Origin: JABMQB01 sp964408795
Lineage (GTDB): Bacteria; Bacteroidota; Bacteroidia; Bacteroidales; Prolixibacteraceae
Direction of reading: 5' to 3'
Assembly: GCA_964408795.1 (NCBI GenBank)
Contig: CAYPAW010000028.1
Span: forward strand, 1-34,784
Length of the DNA: 34,784 nt
Below the pieces are notes generated by a model. It ran no database searches and was not told where the DNA came from. It worked only from the letters and a program-made list of their open reading frames with translations. Position 1 is the first letter of the stretch; every line of letters starts with the position of its first letter. Shown one piece after another: positions 1 to 6,494 of the stretch. Both the position numbers and the translations under genes were made by a program.

Positions 1-98
1 GAAACGAGCATGTAAAATATTTACACTTAAGATGATGATTAAAGCTATGCGAGTTCCATATGATACCTTAGAAATTTAACACTTTAATCATATGAAAA
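1..98 (+). repeat. Dispersed ~95-bp repeat, 5'-truncated by the window edge
   Basis: This stretch matches 32868-32965 with a single difference that I can see (C at 26 versus A). It contains the arm GCGAGTTCCATATGATACC (49-67) and ends in the start codon of the gene at 92. CATATGAT (57-64) can pair with ATCATATG (87-94) across a 22-nt loop, so the start codon sits in the distal arm of a possible hairpin. Seen directly: the repeat and the complementarity. Inferred: a role as leader or translational control element. A short frame from the truncated ATG to the TAA at 77-79 is open, but it is not kept in the degenerate copy at 34702. Confidence 0.85.
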
Positions 99-1216
99 AA
101 ATTGTTGTCTTGGGTTCCGGTCTTGTAGGTAGTGCAATAGCCATTGACCTGAAAAAGAATTTTGATGTGACCAGCGTCGGACTGAACCGGGAAGGGTTGA
201 ATACTTTGCATACCCTTTATGGAATCAATACCGTACGGGTTGATTTAACAGACCAGGAAGAAATAAGGAAACTGATCCGGCCGTATGACCTGGTAGTGGG
301 TGCCTTGCCCGGTTCAATGGGATTTCAAACTCTTAAAACCCTGATTGAAGAAGGGAAAAATGTTGTGGATATCTCTTTTATGCCGGAAGATTTTATGCTC
401 CTCGATCCCCTGGCAAAAAAAAACCGGGTCACTGCGATCGTAGATTGCGGCATCGCCCCGGGCATGAGCAATATCGTTGCAGGATTCTACAGCAATAAAA
501 TGGACCTGGAAAGCTATGTATGCTATGTGGGAGGACTGCCACTAAAAAGAGAATGGCCTTATGAATACAAAGCCGTATTTTCCCCTGTGGATGTGATCGA
601 AGAGTATGTACGGCCAGCCCGCTTTATTCAAAACGGAAAACTGGTCATCAAAGAGGCCCTCTCGGATGCCGAACTATTGAATTTTGAACCCGTAGGAACC
701 CTCGAAGCATGGAACTCCGACGGATTGCGGTCCATGCTGAAAACCCTCCGGATTCCTCATATGATCGAAAAAACACTGCGGTACCCCGGATGCATCGAAT
801 ACCTCAAAGTACTCAGAGAATCCGGATTCTTCTCCCAAGAAAAAATAGATGTCAACGGAATAAAAATACGCCCCCTGGATGTGACGGCCACATTGCTGTT
901 CCCAACATGGAAAATGGAAGAGGAAGAAGAAGATTTTACCGTGATGCGGATCATCGTGAAAGGCATAGAACAAAAACGATCGAGAAAGTATACCTGGGAC
1001 CTTTTTGACCGGTATGACCGGAAAACAAAAACCCTGTCAATGGCCCGGACCACCGGTTATACATGTACTGCAGCGGTAAACCTCCTGATGGAGGGAAAAA
1101 TCGTTCGAAAAGGAGTTCTGCCTCCGGAATATATCGGACAAGAAGAAGCAAACCTGACCTACATGCTGAAACATCTCGCTGAACGGGGAGTCGTTTACAA
1201 CATTACGAAAAGTTAG
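92..1216 (+). CDS. Saccharopine dehydrogenase-family NAD(P)-dependent oxidoreductase
   Basis: A 374-residue protein that opens with a Rossmann dinucleotide-binding motif (GSGLVGSA, residues 8-15). It then shows the usual layout of short saccharopine dehydrogenase-like reductases: an N-terminal NAD(P) domain with a VVGALPGSMG segment, a GIAPGMSN segment around residue 120, and a C-terminal Sacchrp_dh_C-like domain. The family includes lysine 6-dehydrogenase, saccharopine and carboxynorspermidine dehydrogenases; the substrate cannot be decided here. A second, longer family member lies at 23085. The start codon is provided by the dispersed repeat, and no better ATG is seen. The gene stands alone, followed by a non-coding RNA region. 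Family call is firm, substrate open. Confidence 0.85.
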   Translation: MKKIVVLGSGLVGSAIAIDLKKNFDVTSVGLNREGLNTLHTLYGINTVRVDLTDQEEIRKLIRPYDLVVGALPGSMGFQTLKTLIEEGKNVVDISFMPEDFMLLDPLAKKNRVTAIVDCGIAPGMSNIVAGFYSNKMDLESYVCYVGGLPLKREWPYEYKAVFSPVDVIEEYVRPARFIQNGKLVIKEALSDAELLNFEPVGTLEAWNSDGLRSMLKTLRIPHMIEKTLRYPGCIEYLKVLRESGFFSQEKIDVNGIKIRPLDVTATLLFPTWKMEEEEEDFTVMRIIVKGIEQKRSRKYTWDLFDRYDRKTKTLSMARTTGYTCTAAVNLLMEGKIVRKGVLPPEYIGQEEANLTYMLKHLAERGVVYNITKS

Positions 1217-1295
1217 TAGGAAAAGCCATCAAAAAGATATCAACAATTGTTCATAACATATGTGGATTAATCGTTCATTTAAATCGTTAAAAATA

Positions 1296-1328
1296 TTTGG
1301 AATCTATGACTAAAAAGTGGTATTTTTG
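1296..1328 (+). promoter_or_regulatory. Bacteroidota-type promoter for the structured RNA
   Basis: TTTG at 1296-1299 and a perfect TAnnTTTG box (TATTTTTG, 1321-1328) are separated by 21 bases. This matches the known -33/-7 pattern of Bacteroidota. Transcription would begin near 1335, exactly where the first hairpin of the RNA starts. Confidence 0.7.
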
Positions 1329-1334
1329 AACTAC

Positions 1335-1862
1335 CAGGTGAGCGATAAAAGGCAGCACCTGAAATGAGGAGAGGGAATGGAACCTTAGGTGGAACCGGAT
1401 CCCGATCAACCGGATCTTCGGATCCGCTCATGGAAGGAGCCGAAGTTTGAACTTGGCAGTCTGGGGCCAACGTTCTTTCGATCACGGAAAGAAAACCAGA
1501 CGTTCTTTCAAAGATTGAGTCTTCCGGCAGAAAATCAAAGAGATTTCGGTCTCAATGAATGACTGCGGAACAGCCAAAGAGGTCACTCAGAAGCTGTTTT
1601 TTTCGGGCTTTAACCGATCGCAAGTGAGGGGAAAGCCATAACGAAACGGGAAAAGGCACTTCGTCCGGGAAGATATCCGGTATATCGAACGGACAGTCGG
1701 AAAGTTTTGTTGTAAAAGACAAAACCGGAAGACCGGGGGCTGAAGATCACCGCAAGGTGTGAAAACAGCCGGTCTCAATAACCGTAACCTGGCACGACAG
1801 GAGATCTCGGTTTCCTGAAGTGAATGGGGATTATTCGTAAAGAGTAGTCCCCATTTGTGTTT
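1335..1862 (+). ncRNA. Large structured non-coding RNA, class not recognised
   Basis: No convincing protein is encoded in 1217-1981, but the + strand is full of nested inverted repeats. Visible stems are 1335-1340/1356-1361, 1364-1368/1427-1431, 1411-1416/1421-1426 capped by TTCG, 1459-1464/1496-1501 enclosing 1473-1479/1487-1493, 1514-1519/1551-1556 enclosing CCG/CGG (1524-1526/1547-1549) and 1532-1536/1542-1546, 1606-1611/1632-1637, 1663-1667/1690-1694 enclosing 1672-1676/1682-1686, 1704-1710/1719-1725, 1730-1736/1769-1775 enclosing CACC-GCAA-GGTG (1748-1759), and 1798-1802/1813-1817. A promoter precedes it and an intrinsic terminator ends it. I find no RNase P P4 core, tmRNA ends, SRP helix-8 motif or group II domain V. 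Function unknown; boundaries are inferred from promoter and terminator. Confidence 0.72.
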
Positions 1863-1865
1863 TTA
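1823..1865 (+). terminator. Intrinsic terminator of the structured RNA
   Basis: AATGGGGATTA (1823-1833) pairs with TAGTCCCCATT (1845-1855) in an 11-bp stem with one G-T pair and an 11-nt loop, followed by TGTGTTTTTA. It gives the RNA a defined 3' end. Confidence 0.75.
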
Positions 1866-1910
1866 GCCCCTCCCTGGAATCATCCGCAACGAATCATTCC
1901 TCAACACAGC

Positions 1911-1954
1911 AACCCGCTTCGATGAAGAAAAGAACGATGTGCGGGTTTTTTTTT
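1911..1954 (+). terminator. Second intrinsic terminator or attenuator
   Basis: AACCCGC (1911-1917) pairs with GCGGGTT (1941-1947), followed by nine T residues (1946-1954). It lies 50 bases after the first terminator and just before the gene at 1982, so it either backs up termination of the RNA or attenuates read-through into that gene. It also argues against an in-frame upstream start at 1922, which would fall inside this hairpin. Confidence 0.7.
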
Positions 1955-1961
1955 ACATTTA
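1954..1961 (+). promoter_or_regulatory. Possible -7 promoter box for the gene at 1982
   Basis: TACATTTA matches TAnnTTTG at all fixed positions but the last. It abuts the T-tract of the preceding terminator and would start transcription about 14 bases before the ATG. Weak evidence. Confidence 0.3.
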
Positions 1962-1981
1962 CAGGGTTAAACTCAAAAGCC

Positions 1982-2842
1982 ATGAAATGGATTGTTACGA
2001 CTACCCTACTGGTCAGTTTTTCCCTCTTTTTGTACGGAACAAACGACACAACCCTTTACCTGGGAGCTAACGGAAGAATCCATCCCGAAGGATTTCAGCA
2101 ATTCAAAAAAACCATCCAATACTTGTCAGCAAAAAGAATCAGGGTCACTACCTATTCCAATACAGCCGGCCACTGGATCAAATGCTTAACGGAAACCTAC
2201 CGGGAAACAGCCCCTGACACATACCGGGTAAAAGCAAAAACCCAAAATTCAACGTCCCAAAAAACCATCCGGTTTGCTGCTGTTGAAAAGGACCTTTACC
2301 GGTTTACCGAAAAACAAGAAAACCAACTGATCCGTACCGGAACTACAAAATCCAAAATACCGTTCATTCTGCATGGAACCGTTATCGTATATTATCCAGG
2401 AGGCAATAAACGATCGGAATCGGAATACCACAACAATGAACTGGTTTCCAATAAAAACTGGTTGGAAGACGGACAGGATTATTACGACAACATCTTTTAC
2501 TCTGTGGATCAGCAACCGGAATTCATTCCGGGAGCGGATTCCATTAAAAATCATTTGCTCAGAGCCTACAAAGAATATCAGATTGATCTTCATAAGATTG
2601 ACGGAAATCTGACCTTGGGTTTTGTTGTTTTTGAAAACGGCAGAATTGGGGGTTTTCAGTTAGAAAACGGCATTCACCCCGGAATTGACCAAATCACGCT
2701 CAATGCATTCAAAACATTGGTTGGCCCGTGGAAACCAGCCCGCCTTAATGGAAAACCAGTGAGATACTACAACCGGTTTCCGGTTAACTTCACAAACATT
2801 GAATACCATGGGTTTGATTATTTTGATATCATGTTCCTCTGA
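1982..2842 (+). CDS. Secreted hypothetical protein, MORN-like segment and TonB-C-like end (paralog 1)
   Basis: A 286-residue protein with an N-terminal signal peptide (MKWIVTTTLLVSFSLFLYG). The middle carries a YwqK/MORN-like stretch (HGTVIVYYPGGNKR, then NELVSNKNW). The C-terminal part resembles the TonB/energy-transducer C-terminal fold, with a G-F-V-V-ENG strand and the PWKPARLNGKPV-type motif before the final strand. No transmembrane anchor other than the signal is evident, so it probably acts in the periplasm or outer membrane. The ATG at 1982 is preferred over 1922 because the upstream start falls inside a terminator hairpin and would precede the signal peptide. It is a clear paralog of the next gene. 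Function unknown. Confidence 0.8.
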   Translation: MKWIVTTTLLVSFSLFLYGTNDTTLYLGANGRIHPEGFQQFKKTIQYLSAKRIRVTTYSNTAGHWIKCLTETYRETAPDTYRVKAKTQNSTSQKTIRFAAVEKDLYRFTEKQENQLIRTGTTKSKIPFILHGTVIVYYPGGNKRSESEYHNNELVSNKNWLEDGQDYYDNIFYSVDQQPEFIPGADSIKNHLLRAYKEYQIDLHKIDGNLTLGFVVFENGRIGGFQLENGIHPGIDQITLNAFKTLVGPWKPARLNGKPVRYYNRFPVNFTNIEYHGFDYFDIMFL

Positions 2843-2913
2843 CAGGAATTCAATGAACTACTTGTCGATCTGTTTATTAGAAGATAACCCGAATAAAAAA
2901 ACGTAGAAATTGC

Positions 2914-3786
2914 ATGAAACAGTTTTTTCCCCTTTGCTTTTTGTTGATGACCGCCCTGGTTCTTACCGCCCAGAATGACACAGTGATCTATCTTGGTGTC
3001 AATGGAAAACTCGGTTTATCATCCGGCAAAAACATCAAAAAAGAGATCCAGTACAAATCCGAAAAGAAAATCAAAATTGAAACCTTTGGGTATAACGATT
3101 CCAGGTGGTCAAAGATCAGAACGGAAGTCTTAAAAAAAACAGCAGAAAACATCTACCGGATCACCGTCCGGACCCCTGCGTCAAAACAAATCATTTACCG
3201 CCAGTGCATACCGCTGGATAACGGATTGTATTCGTTCACCGAGCGAATAGAGAATCAGATTATCAGAACGGGATATTCCCAATCAGCCATTCCATTGGTT
3301 CTTCACGGAGAGATTACGGAGTATTACCCGAATGGAACCAAAAAGTCCATTTCACAATTCCGCAACAATGAGCTGGTATCCAACCAAAACTGGCAGGAAG
3401 ACGGTCAAAAATACCTGGACAATATCTTTTACTCCGTAGATGTGCCTCCGCGGTTCACTCCAGGCATGGATTCGCTTCACAGGCATTTGTTGCAAGCGCT
3501 GGAAAGAAATGCAATGAACTATTCTGACCTGTCAGGAGAAATTGAGGTGGGCTTTGTGGTTCTTGAAAACGGAACCCTGGATGGGCTGCACCTGATCAAA
3601 GGAATAAGCAGCACGGTTAACAGGATCGTCCTCTCGGCTTTCCTCTCCCTTGAAGGAGAGTGGAAACCCGCCCGGTTGCAGGGCAAAAAGGTGCGGTACA
3701 TGCAAAAATTTCCCATACATTTCATGGGTAGCAGAACAAAATTCGAATTTATTGATTTCCAATCAGGTGTGATGCACTGGGACTAA
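2914..3786 (+). CDS. Secreted hypothetical protein, MORN-like segment and TonB-C-like end (paralog 2)
   Basis: A 290-residue protein with a signal peptide ending around LTAQ (residue 20). It is collinear with the preceding gene throughout: the NDTVIYLGVNGK start of the mature part, HGEITEYYPNGTKKS, NNELVSNQNW, the EDGQKYLDNIFYSVD block, GFVVLENG, and a WKPARLQGKKVRY motif in the TonB-C-like end. The two genes are 71 bases apart on the same strand, which suggests a tandem duplication that has since diverged. A role in envelope or surface biology is inferred only from the signal peptide and fold resemblance. Confidence 0.82.
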   Translation: MKQFFPLCFLLMTALVLTAQNDTVIYLGVNGKLGLSSGKNIKKEIQYKSEKKIKIETFGYNDSRWSKIRTEVLKKTAENIYRITVRTPASKQIIYRQCIPLDNGLYSFTERIENQIIRTGYSQSAIPLVLHGEITEYYPNGTKKSISQFRNNELVSNQNWQEDGQKYLDNIFYSVDVPPRFTPGMDSLHRHLLQALERNAMNYSDLSGEIEVGFVVLENGTLDGLHLIKGISSTVNRIVLSAFLSLEGEWKPARLQGKKVRYMQKFPIHFMGSRTKFEFIDFQSGVMHWD

Positions 3787-3856
3787 AAAATACGAAAGTT
3801 CTGCCCCTGGTTGTGATCTTATTCCGATACAAATTTTTTTTCATAAAAGATTTTTG

Positions 3857-3864
3857 TATTATTG
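3857..3864 (+). promoter_or_regulatory. Possible -7 promoter box for the gene at 3904
   Basis: TATTATTG is one mismatch from TAnnTTTG and sits about 40 bases before the ATG at 3904, preceded by T-rich sequence. It favours the ATG over a TTG start at 3862, which would lie inside this box. Confidence 0.35.
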
Positions 3865-3903
3865 AAAACGCAAATAAGGGTAGTACTAATTGTTTTTTTC
3901 ACC

Positions 3904-4254
3904 ATGGCTCAGACAAATAAACCAAGGGTAGTAAAGGACTACGATAAACTGGATCAGGCTATCCAGGAACAAATAAAACTGTATTATCCCCAGGGATTCA
4001 GTGAGAATCTCATCCACTTCTACAACAAAGAAGGGAAACTGGTCAGTGCCCTTCCCTTTGAAACAGATGAAAAGTATTACCTTGTGAGGATGACCATTTC
4101 GGAAGCTCAGCAGATCATTGATGACGATGATGATTACGATGATGAGGGAATGCTTAAAGACAATATCAGAGAAGAGTATGAAGATAAATACGATGATGAT
4201 CTGAGTGACGACAACGAGGAAGAGGAAGGGTATTTTGACGAACCGGAAATATAG
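3904..4254 (+). CDS. Small acidic conserved Bacteroidota protein
   Basis: A 116-residue soluble protein with no signal peptide. It has a compact N-terminal half (KPRVVKDYDKLDQAIQEQIK, then YPQGFSENLIHF and SALPFETDEKYYLVRMT) and a very acidic C-terminal tail made mostly of Asp and Glu from about residue 72 on. I recognise this layout from conserved hypothetical proteins widespread in Bacteroidales; their function is not established to my knowledge. The ATG at 3904 is chosen over an in-frame TTG at 3862 because family members begin shortly before KPRVVKDY and a promoter-like box covers the TTG. The tail suggests a cytoplasmic protein that mimics or binds charged partners, which is inference. 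Confidence 0.8.
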   Translation: MAQTNKPRVVKDYDKLDQAIQEQIKLYYPQGFSENLIHFYNKEGKLVSALPFETDEKYYLVRMTISEAQQIIDDDDDYDDEGMLKDNIREEYEDKYDDDLSDDNEEEEGYFDEPEI

Positions 4255-4388
4255 CATACAACCGGCGATCTGCCTCGTCTATTTTTTATCATACCGTCAA
4301 CGCCCCGATGCACAAGAATGCATCTTTTCAGGATTCGGGCAGTATAAATTTCCTTTCGTAAAAACTTCGTATTGTGCCTTAGAAATCG

Positions 4389-4396
4389 TACTTTTG
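4389..4396 (+). promoter_or_regulatory. Bacteroidota -7 promoter box for elbB
   Basis: TACTTTTG is a perfect TAnnTTTG match, 26 bases before the elbB ATG at 4423. It excludes the in-frame upstream start at 4372. Confidence 0.6.
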
Positions 4397-4422
4397 AAAG
4401 CGAACCATCTAGAGCGATTGCT

Positions 4423-5076
4423 ATGTCAACCAAAAGAATTGCCGTTGTTTTATCGGGATGTGGCGTTTATGATGGCGCTGAGATTCAGGAAGCAGTGCTC
4501 ACAATGCTTGCCATTAACCGACAGGGAGCAGATTACCAGTGTTTTGCGCCCGACATTGAGCAGGCACATGTGATCAATCACCTTACCGGTAAGGAGATGC
4601 ATGAAACCAGGAAGGTGATGCCCGAAGCTGCCCGCATTGCCCGGGGAAATATGAAGCCGTTGGATCAGTTTTCGGCCAATGATTTTGATGCCCTTATTTT
4701 CCCCGGAGGATTTGGTGTCGGCAAGAACCTATGCTCCTTTGCCTTTGAAGGCATCCATTGCACGGTAAATCCGGATGCTGAGAAAGCCGTCCGATCCATG
4801 TTCCAGGCCTCCAAACCCATTGGTGCACTTTGCTTGGCCCCGGTGCTGATCGCTAAAATCCTGGGTAGGGGTACCCTAACCATCGGCCGGGATCCTGAAA
4901 CAGCCCAGGCAATTGAGAAACTGGGAGGAAAACACTCCGTAACCGCACAGGGCCAGATCATTGTCGATGAAAAAAACAAAGTTGTAACAGCTCCTTGTTA
5001 TATGTTGGATGCAACAATCGGACAAATTGCCGATGAAACAGACAAAGTTGTCCGCGCTATCCTGAAAATGACGTAA
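4423..5076 (+). CDS. elbB: ElbB-type glyoxalase, DJ-1/PfpI family
   Basis: A 217-residue protein, the same length as Escherichia coli ElbB. It starts with the characteristic STKRIAVVLSGCGVYDGAEI segment and carries the DJ-1/PfpI nucleophile elbow GALCLAP with Cys137, plus the FPGGFGVGKNL motif near residue 93. The family belongs to the class I glutamine amidotransferase-like fold; E. coli ElbB has been described as a glyoxalase linked by name to isoprenoid biosynthesis. Cytoplasmic. The ATG at 4423 follows a perfect promoter box and gives the canonical N-terminus. The TatD-family gene follows after 13 bases, so the two are probably co-transcribed. Confidence 0.92.
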   Translation: MSTKRIAVVLSGCGVYDGAEIQEAVLTMLAINRQGADYQCFAPDIEQAHVINHLTGKEMHETRKVMPEAARIARGNMKPLDQFSANDFDALIFPGGFGVGKNLCSFAFEGIHCTVNPDAEKAVRSMFQASKPIGALCLAPVLIAKILGRGTLTIGRDPETAQAIEKLGGKHSVTAQGQIIVDEKNKVVTAPCYMLDATIGQIADETDKVVRAILKMT

Positions 5077-5089
5077 CAAGAGTACGTCT

Positions 5090-5782
5090 ATGTGTTACAT
5101 CGATATTCATACCCATAAAACGTATTCCGAACCGGATCTGATTACAGTGCAGAATCTCTTTCCGGGTGAAGATTGCAAAACTTATCAAAAAAACCATTAT
5201 TATTCAGCCGGACTCCATCCATGGTATATTCAAACAGCGGAAGTAAACAACAGGATGTTACTTCAGGTTGAACAGGCGGTCCAACAGGACCAGGTTATCT
5301 TTGTGGGAGAGTGCGGACTCGACAGAATATGCGGAACCGACCAACAGGAACAAAAGCGGGTTTTCGAAAAACAGATTGAATTAGCGGTACGGGTTCAGAA
5401 ACCCCTGCTGATCCATTGTGTTAAAACCTGCAACGAAATGCTGGAGTTCAGGAAAAAAAACCTTACTGAAAATCCATGGATTTTACATGGATTCCGGGGT
5501 CCTGTGCAACTGGCCATGCAACTGGAAAAATTTGGATTTCTTTTCTCCTTTGGGAAAGCGCTTTTGGAAAAGAATAAAAAAACCGAAGAGGCGTTCCGGA
5601 GATTGCCCCTCAACAAAATTTTTCTGGAGACCGATGCATTCTCCGGCGCTATCCGGGAGATCTATAAAAAAGCATCTGAAATAAGAAACATCGATATTGT
5701 GCTGCTTGCGGAATCTCTCAGGGAAAATTTTAATCGTTTAATTGCCTCAGAATGCATTGGCTACAAAGAACGGAATCACTGA
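5090..5782 (+). CDS. TatD-family metal-dependent hydrolase
   Basis: A 230-residue amidohydrolase-fold protein. The metal ligands expected of TatD nucleases are visible: H7 and H9 in DIHTH, E74 in GECGLD, H109 in LIHC, H133 in LHGF and D182 in ETDA. It is somewhat shorter than typical TatD (about 255-265), a size often seen in Bacteroidota TatD-like proteins. It is likely a divalent-cation-dependent 3'-5' nuclease or related hydrolase in the cytoplasm. Its 3' end overlaps the start of tcdA by 31 bases, which points to translational coupling and an elbB-tatD-like-tcdA transcript. Confidence 0.88.
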   Translation: MCYIDIHTHKTYSEPDLITVQNLFPGEDCKTYQKNHYYSAGLHPWYIQTAEVNNRMLLQVEQAVQQDQVIFVGECGLDRICGTDQQEQKRVFEKQIELAVRVQKPLLIHCVKTCNEMLEFRKKNLTENPWILHGFRGPVQLAMQLEKFGFLFSFGKALLEKNKKTEEAFRRLPLNKIFLETDAFSGAIREIYKKASEIRNIDIVLLAESLRENFNRLIASECIGYKERNH

Positions 5783-6468
5783 TTGGTCTGGAAAGGCTCA
5801 ATCAACTAAAAAAAGCCCATGTTTTGGTTGTTGGACTGGGAGGGGTGGGTGCCTATGCTGCTGAACTGATTGGTCGGGCAGGAATAGGAAAGATGACCCT
5901 GGTGGATGGAGACATCCTGGAGGAAACAAACCGTAACAGGCAGTTGCTGGCTTTAAAAAGCAACGAAGGAATGCCGAAAACTACCGTTCTTGCGCAAAGG
6001 TTAAAAGATATCAATCCGGAAATTGAACTAAGGGTATACCAGGAATTTCTCCGCGATAAACGAATCATAAAGCTCCTCGACAGCCAGCATTTTGATTATG
6101 TTGTTGATGCCATTGATTCCCTGTCGTCCAAAGTTTTTTTACTCTTTCACAGCGTTCAAAGGGAATACCGGATCATCAGTTCCATGGGTTCAGGGGGAAA
6201 GACGGATCCTTCGAAGGTTCGGATTGCCGACCTTTCTGAGACTTACAATTGCCGGCTGGCGCGTATGATTCGCAAACGATTGGCCCGCATGGGAATCACC
6301 AAAGGCATTGCTACGGTTTTCTCTTCGGAAGAGGTTTCCGGGGATGTCATCCTGACCGAAGAGGGCCCCCGCCAAAGATCCCTTGTTGGAACCCTTTCCT
6401 ATATGCCCCCGCTTTTTGGTTGTTATATGGCGGGCAAGGTCATCCGGGAGTTGGCTTCATGGCCGTAA
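5752..6468 (+). CDS. tcdA: tRNA threonylcarbamoyladenosine dehydratase, ThiF/MoeB/HesA fold
   Basis: A 238-residue E1-like adenylating enzyme. It has the ATP-binding motif GLGGVGAYAAE (residues 28-38), an acidic strand end VDGD, the downstream ETNRNRQ motif and DAIDSLSSK. The length, the RIADLSETYNC(R)L segment and the lack of zinc-binding CxxC pairs match TcdA (CsdL), which cyclises t6A37 of tRNA to ct6A at the expense of ATP. MoeB and ThiF are the other possibilities but usually carry the zinc cysteines. The start lies inside the end of the TatD-like gene. It converges on recG, with 26 bases between stops. Confidence 0.88.
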   Translation: MHWLQRTESLIGLERLNQLKKAHVLVVGLGGVGAYAAELIGRAGIGKMTLVDGDILEETNRNRQLLALKSNEGMPKTTVLAQRLKDINPEIELRVYQEFLRDKRIIKLLDSQHFDYVVDAIDSLSSKVFLLFHSVQREYRIISSMGSGGKTDPSKVRIADLSETYNCRLARMIRKRLARMGITKGIATVFSSEEVSGDVILTEEGPRQRSLVGTLSYMPPLFGCYMAGKVIRELASWP

Positions 6469-6494
6469 CTTACCCGGAATTCCCTCCCGGGAAA

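Noticed and set aside
1279..1778. Two - strand open frames of 60-70 codons in the gap after the first gene
   Set aside because: They have no family resemblance, odd composition, and lie on the opposite strand of a region with a promoter, dense hairpins and a terminator on the + strand. A structured RNA explains the region better.
1335..1862. RNase P RNA, tmRNA, SRP RNA or a group II intron as identity of the structured RNA
   Set aside because: No P4-type GAGGAAAGTCC core, no tmRNA acceptor ends, no SRP GGAAG/AGCAGCC loop, and no domain V-like hairpin near the 3' end. An Rfam scan would settle it.
6480..6493. Small TTCCC/GGGAA hairpin between tcdA and recG as a bidirectional terminator
   Set aside because: Five base pairs with no T-tract; too weak to call, although the convergent position would suit a terminator.
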